From Massiliimalia massiliensis (lineage in GTDB: Bacteria > Bacillota > Clostridia > Oscillospirales > Ruminococcaceae), in contig NZ_FUHT01000003.1 in the NCBI RefSeq assembly GCF_900155615.1, positions 620,001-684,000 on the forward strand: DNA of 64,000 nt, written 5' to 3'. The stretch's first letter is position 1. The number at the start of each line of letters is the position of its first letter. Under the pieces are notes generated by a model that was given only the letters and a program-made list of their open reading frames with translations, made no database searches and had not been told where the DNA came from. Shown here in pieces: positions 60,598 to 64,000 of this stretch. Both the position numbers and the translations under genes were made by a program.

Positions 60598-61182
60598 ATG
60601 GACTATAAAGAAGAATTTTTGGAATTGTATCGAACTTATGTGAAGCGGGACGGCGCGGACAAGCTGTTGGAGTATCTTTTGTCTCCGCAGAGCGATTTCT
60701 TTACCGCCCCTGCTTCAACCAGATTTCACGGCTCCTACGCGGGCGGGCTGGTGGAGCATTCCGTAAATGTTTATCATTGTCTAAAGGATTATCTTTCCAG
60801 GGAGCGGGTTCGGTCGGTTTACAGAATGGAGTATACAGAGGAGACGGTCGCTGTGGCCGCACTGCTGCATGACGTATGCAAAATCAACTGCTATCGTCCC
60901 GGAACGAGGAATGTCAAGGAGGACGGCGTCTGGAGGACGGTTGACACCTTTGAATACGATGACAGGATGCCATATGGGCACGGAGAAAAATCGGTTTATA
61001 TTATTTCCGGATTTATGCGTCTCAGCAGGGAGGAGGCCTTCGCTATCCGGTATCATATGGGCTTTTCCGGCACGGAGGATATCCGCAACGTCGGCGCTTC
61101 CTTTGAGCAGTTTCCTTTAAGCTTTGCGCTCTGCACAGCGGACATGGAGGCTACCTATTTTCTGGAGGGCAAAGAAAAGTAA
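60598..61182 (+). CDS. HD-domain protein
   Basis: 194 residues: FHGSYAGGLVEHSVNV and ALLHDVCKINCY match metal-binding HD-domain hydrolases (YqeK/phage-derived group). GGAGG site 9 nt from the ATG. Nucleotide or phosphodiesterase activity is possible; substrate unknown. Ends at terminator 61203. Confidence 0.85.
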   Translation: MDYKEEFLELYRTYVKRDGADKLLEYLLSPQSDFFTAPASTRFHGSYAGGLVEHSVNVYHCLKDYLSRERVRSVYRMEYTEETVAVAALLHDVCKINCYRPGTRNVKEDGVWRTVDTFEYDDRMPYGHGEKSVYIISGFMRLSREEAFAIRYHMGFSGTEDIRNVGASFEQFPLSFALCTADMEATYFLEGKEK

Positions 61183-61202
61183 AAGACAGACACGCCAAAA
61201 AC

Positions 61203-61240
61203 AGGGCGGATAGCTGTAAGCTATCCGCCCTGTTTTCGTA
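61203..61240 (+). terminator. Terminator of the YbaK-HD operon
   Basis: AGGGCGGATAGCT pairs with AGCTATCCGCCCT, followed by GTTTTCG. Confidence 0.85.
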
Positions 61241-61283
61241 AGAAGCCAAACGCCCGCGATGATTTAAATAGGCGGCCTTTGTC

Positions 61284-61526
61284 TTACTGCATTTCCAATT
61301 CTTCTTCCAATTTTTGAATTACGGTACTCATCTTTATATTTAAGGCTGTACATATTCGGTATAAGGTCTCTAATGTAGGCTTTCTTTTACCTCTCTCAAT
61401 TGCGCTTAAATGGCTGCGCCCGATATCTGCCAAACCGCTGAGCACTTCTTGAGAAACACCGCTTTTCATCCTGTAATAGGCAATCACTTTACCAACTAAA
61501 GCCGCGTCAAGCGTAGGAATATACAT
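61284..61526 (-). CDS. XRE-family HTH regulator, twin of the one at 12759
   Basis: 80 residues: SGVSQEVLSGLADIGRSHLS, AIERGKRKPTLETLYRICTAL, almost the same helix-turn-helix as the element protein. Start 61526 has GGAGGTGG 5 nt upstream; longer frames lack one. Faces a small lipoprotein gene across 120 bp, as at 12.8-13.1 kb. Confidence 0.88.
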   Translation of the reverse strand: MYIPTLDAALVGKVIAYYRMKSGVSQEVLSGLADIGRSHLSAIERGKRKPTLETLYRICTALNIKMSTVIQKLEEELEMQ

Positions 61527-61573
61527 AGACACCACCTCCAAACTATATTTTATGCTGGAAAAAACAAATTTAT

Positions 61574-61612
61574 GAATACATATGTTGACAAATGAATACT
61601 TATGTGTTACAA
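61574..61612 (+). promoter_or_regulatory. Lipoprotein promoter with direct repeats
   Basis: TTGACA (about 61583-61588), 17 bp, TACAAT (about 61606-61611). ATGAATAC-TATGT occurs twice, just before and within the promoter (near 61572 and 61592), suggesting operator sites for the divergent XRE protein. Confidence 0.6.
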
Positions 61613-61646
61613 TGATGAAAACTTTATGAAAGGAAGGGTATAATTT

Positions 61647-62030
61647 ATGAAAAAGCATTTTTTGTCTGTAATTTCTGCTTTGATGATCCTGACGCTCGTT
61701 CTCACAGGATGCGGTGCCGCTACCTATCAAGAGGTACTTGATGACTACTCCTCAAAAATTCAAGATAAGGCTCCGACTCTGGTAGAGGAATTTCAGGAGG
61801 AAGCGGCAGATTTGGACGGTGATCCTAATAAGTTGGCTGAGCTTTCTGAGCAAAAAATATCTGAGCTGGCTGAAATTTCGACAGAGGGAACGGCTAAAAT
61901 GGCGGAAATCAAGCTGAAGAACAATGATGAAGACAGCGTATATCAGGAATGGGCGGAAAAGCTGACAGCGATTTATGAGGAAGAAGCCGCTAAAATTACT
62001 GACGCTTATATGGCGCTTGCGACAGAATAA
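61647..62030 (+). CDS. Small lipoprotein, unknown
   Basis: 127 residues: MKKHFLSVISALMILTLVLT with lipobox LTGCGA, then an acidic helical domain (about 25-127) with Glu/Ala-rich coiled-coil look. Unlike the larger lipoprotein at 13109 in sequence, but in the same arrangement with the XRE gene. GGAAGG site. Confidence 0.78.
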   Translation: MKKHFLSVISALMILTLVLTGCGAATYQEVLDDYSSKIQDKAPTLVEEFQEEAADLDGDPNKLAELSEQKISELAEISTEGTAKMAEIKLKNNDEDSVYQEWAEKLTAIYEEEAAKITDAYMALATE

Positions 62031-62046
62031 CTGTATGGAACCGAAA

Positions 62047-62082
62047 AAGGTGTGCTGCAAATTTGCAGCACACCTTTTTTTA
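62047..62082 (+). terminator. Terminator of the lipoprotein gene
   Basis: AAGGTGTGCTGCAAA with complement, followed by eight Ts. Confidence 0.9.
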
Positions 62083-62109
62083 TTAGTGTCTTTAGACGGT
62101 TGAGTGCCA

Positions 62110-62830
62110 GCGGCACGAAACAGAAAACCACCCGCTATGCGGGTGGGAAACAAAAGGTTAAACCAAAAAAATCACCTTTCGTGGTACAATAAGATGTTCA
62201 AGCTTATTGCAAAAAAAGAAAGGTGATTTTAATGGCAAATAAAACAAACAGTTTATCACACACAAAATGGATGTGTAAGTACCACATAGTGTTCATACCG
62301 AAATACCGAAGAAAAGCGATATACGGACAGTATAGAGTGGATTTGCAGAAAATCATAAGAACACTGTGTAAATACAAAGGAGTAGAAATACTGGAAGGAA
62401 ATATGATGCCTGACCATGTACATCTGCTTTTAAGTATACCACCAAAAATAAGTGTGTCAAGTTTCATGGGATACTTGAAAGGAAAAAGTGCGTTGATGAT
62501 GTTTGATAAACATGCAAATCTAAAGTATAAGTATGGGAACAGACATTTCTGGGCAGAGGGGTACTATGTAAGTACAGTAGGACTCAATGAGGCAACCATA
62601 CGGAAATACATAGAGGAACAGGAAAAGCACGATATAGCACTGGATAAATTGAGTGTAAAAGAGTATGAAGACCCTTTTAAGGGTAGCAGGTAGTACGAAC
62701 GCCCTTTAAGGGGCGGCAAAAGCGGCAAAGGCAATAGGCTTGAACAAAGAGAAAGCCAGCGTCTTTAGGCGCTGGTCGGTATCTGCCCCTTATAGGGGCG
62801 AGCAAACCACCCGTTTGACGGGTGGTTATG
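62110..62830 (+). mobile_element. IS200-type insertion sequence, intact copy
   Basis: Left hairpin CCACCCGC/GCGGGTGG (62128-62146), right hairpin CCACCCGT/ACGGGTGG (62807-62825). Inside: AAATCACCTTTC/GAAAGGTGATTT leader stem hiding the ribosome site, tnpA, then three more hairpins (CGCCC/GGGCG about 62701-62718, GCCAGCG/CGCTGGT about 62752-62775, GCCCC/GGGGC about 62784-62800). Exact ends not resolved. Confidence 0.85.
62232..62693 (+). CDS. tnpA: IS200/IS605-family transposase TnpA
   Basis: 153 residues, complete HUH enzyme: WMCKYHIVFIPKYRR, MPDHVHLLL (His-x-His), GYYVSTVGLNEATIRKYIEEQ with catalytic Tyr. Single-strand transposase that acts on the terminal hairpins. No tnpB is present. Start taken at ATG 62232, 7 nt from AAAGGTG; a GTG at 62223 lies inside that site. 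Confidence 0.93.
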   Translation: MANKTNSLSHTKWMCKYHIVFIPKYRRKAIYGQYRVDLQKIIRTLCKYKGVEILEGNMMPDHVHLLLSIPPKISVSSFMGYLKGKSALMMFDKHANLKYKYGNRHFWAEGYYVSTVGLNEATIRKYIEEQEKHDIALDKLSVKEYEDPFKGSR

Positions 62831-62983
62831 ATTGCGTAGATAGGAAAGGGGCAAAATGATGATGGACAGCAATTCCTTGAAGCTTTCTTTTTATAAGGAA
62901 AGTATTTGCTCGGAATTTGTTATATTTTACGATATTTTACAGGATGTTCATAAAGCTCTCACATTGATTCTGTACACTAAAGG
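62694..62983. other. Intergenic: IS200 right end and A/T-rich spacer
   Basis: IS hairpins to 62825, then 150 bases with no clear promoter or gene. An open frame at 62856 is antisense to the next gene and lacks a matching protein pattern. Confidence 0.5.
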
Positions 62984-63313
62984 TCAACTGTCGAAATCCT
63001 CCAGATATTCCTCTGCCTGTTCGAGGGTGTCTGCCGGAATTCCGGATTGGAGGCGGGCGATATCTGCCTCTGGGAGAGAATCGACATAAATATCAAAAAT
63101 TTGGCTTGGTGTAGTTTCGGGAAGGGCGTAAAGCGCGATTCTCCCGTCATATTCCTTCAGGAGGTAGCCGGAGGACGCGGCTGTAGATTCAGCGGCCGGG
63201 CTTGCCGGTTCTTTTGGAGAAAACAGTGTGAAGGCCAGAATCAGAACAATGCCGGTCACAACCACACCGGAGCCAATTAAGAGGATTCGGAGAGAGGTTT
63301 TATTCATAATCAT
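62984..63313 (-). CDS. Membrane-anchored small protein (BofC-like C-terminal look)
   Basis: 109 residues: one membrane segment (LLIGSGVVVTGIVLILAFTL), a Pro/Ala/Ser linker, then YLLKEYDGRIALYALPETTP, DIYVDSLPEADIARLQSGIP and LEEYLEDFDS, a pattern common in Clostridia as a small sporulation/wall-associated domain. ATG at 63313 with AAAGG 7 nt upstream; alternatives at 63334 and 63307. Diverges from the PBP gene. Function not established. Confidence 0.7.
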   Translation of the reverse strand: MIMNKTSLRILLIGSGVVVTGIVLILAFTLFSPKEPASPAAESTAASSGYLLKEYDGRIALYALPETTPSQIFDIYVDSLPEADIARLQSGIPADTLEQAEEYLEDFDS

Positions 63314-63648
63314 TACCATGCCTTTGTTTTGCAAAGGCTTCCTTTCTCAAGGTTTGCAAAGAATATTCACAAGCCCTTGGAATATCATGCCGTTTCCGGC
63401 AAGCCGGAATTGAGGCGGCAGGGAAGCAGGCGGGAAAAATCTTTTCCGCACGGCTTCCTTCTGTGAATTGTTTACCCCTAGTTTGCGCAAAATAGGGAAA
63501 ATTATACAGAATCTCTGATTTTCAAAAATTTTGACTTAACAGGACATAAAAATTATGATATAATCAAAACGTATGAAAAAATGTAAAGATAGTAAATTCG
63601 CTTTCGTTATATGATATGTGAAACAGGGCAAGGAGGATCATACTGCTT
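63314..63648. promoter_or_regulatory. Divergent spacer with PBP promoter
   Basis: Promoter TTAACA (63536-63541), 17 bp, TATAAT (63559-63564) precedes the penicillin-binding protein gene. Near 63400 CCGTTTCCGGCAAGCCGG forms small hairpins. No gene seen. Confidence 0.65.
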
Positions 63649-64000
63649 ATGAGTACAAACGGCAATCAGAAAAAGCCGCAGAAAAAGGTGATGCGCGGCT
63701 CCGAATACCGTGAAGCTGAAGCAAAGAAACCGGTTATCCGCCACAAGCGCGGGCCGGTGGGTGTACGTGCTGCCAAATCGGTTGTTTTCAGCATTGGGAA
63801 GGTGTTTTTAACCATCTGCCTGATTCTGCTGATTATCTGCTGTATCCTGGGAACCGCTTTGACTGTATTTGTCATGAAATATGTGGATTCCGATACAGGC
63901 ATCGACCTGAACGAACTGGACGTTTATTCCACTTCGACTGTTTACGGACTGGATTCCGAAGGCAATGCAAAAGCCATGCAGAGTCTCCATCTGAGCGGAA
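63649..64000 (+). CDS. Class A penicillin-binding protein, N-terminal part
   Basis: 117 visible residues: basic cytosolic tail, one membrane segment (SIGKVFLTICLILLIICCIL), then DLNELDVYSTSTVYGLDSEGNA, the usual stretch before the transglycosylase domain of PBP1A-type enzymes. Catalytic domains lie beyond 64000. AAGGAGGATC ribosome site 12 nt from the ATG. Confidence 0.85.
   Translation, partial: MSTNGNQKKPQKKVMRGSEYREAEAKKPVIRHKRGPVGVRAAKSVVFSIGKVFLTICLILLIICCILGTALTVFVMKYVDSDTGIDLNELDVYSTSTVYGLDSEGNAKAMQSLHLSG

Noticed and set aside
62856-63089. 77-residue frame antisense to the membrane protein at 62984
   Set aside because: Overlaps a better gene on the other strand; no conserved look.

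Overview
The window looks like a chromosomal segment of an anaerobic gut-type Clostridia (Bacillota), most like the Oscillospiraceae/Ruminococcaceae. The grounds are pyruvate formate-lyase, an oxygen-independent HemW homologue, a rubredoxin-type flavoprotein, FeoAAB iron uptake, a tryptophan T-box, genomically encoded CCA ends on tRNAs, near-consensus TTGACA-N17-TATAAT promoters, strong Shine-Dalgarno sites and many U-run terminators. This is inference from gene content; the sequence itself does not name the species.

Layout. 1-10.6 kb is housekeeping: pflB (partial), dCMP deaminase, ksgA-hemW, an orphan MacB-type ATPase, an ABC-F protein, an FkbM methyltransferase, a flavin reductase fused to two rubredoxin-like domains, and a Na/Pi symporter. 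10.7-17.1 kb is an AT-rich integrative element with a tyrosine integrase, an XRE/lipoprotein pair, a DEAH helicase and a resolvase. It lies between a 31-bp direct repeat that is the 5' half of tRNA-Leu. Its right copy belongs to a tRNA-Leu(UAA) gene split in the anticodon loop by a 214-nt group I intron. 17.4-31.7 kb is a second accessory region: a type III restriction-modification system with its own HTH regulator, an array of hairpin-like composite repeats, a small-RNA-like transcription unit, a lone HK97-type major capsid gene preceded by a cos-like sequence, two large serine recombinases in tandem, and a self-contained three-gene cassette (winged helix, PLD-like, PD-(D/E)XK nuclease-like). 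An inactivated IS200 and a possible tRNA 3' remnant (32.7 kb) close it.

From 32.9 kb the chromosomal content returns. It includes trpBA under a Trp T-box, an FGGY sugar kinase, a TIM-barrel epimerase, a GT4/PlsC lipid pair, and an operon of alcohol dehydrogenase-DhaK-DhaL-RpiB (a DHA or tetritol route). The Feo operon carries repeated GTTAG-N6-CTAAC operators. A four-gene O-acetylation operon (SGNH, DUF4358, MBOAT, DHHW) follows. A LacI regulator faces an allose/allulose pathway (AlsE-, AlsK- and RpiB-like), followed by transaldolase/FSA, a TPR protein and galU. After four tRNAs (Gly, Arg, His, Gln) come a YbaK-type editing protein, an HD protein, a second XRE/lipoprotein pair, an intact IS200, and the 5' end of a penicillin-binding protein gene.

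The accessory block is the most interesting part. Its capsid gene, cos-like site, recombinases, restriction system and defence-like cassette together suggest a phage satellite or defence island rather than a decayed ordinary prophage, because no portal, terminase, protease or tail genes are present.
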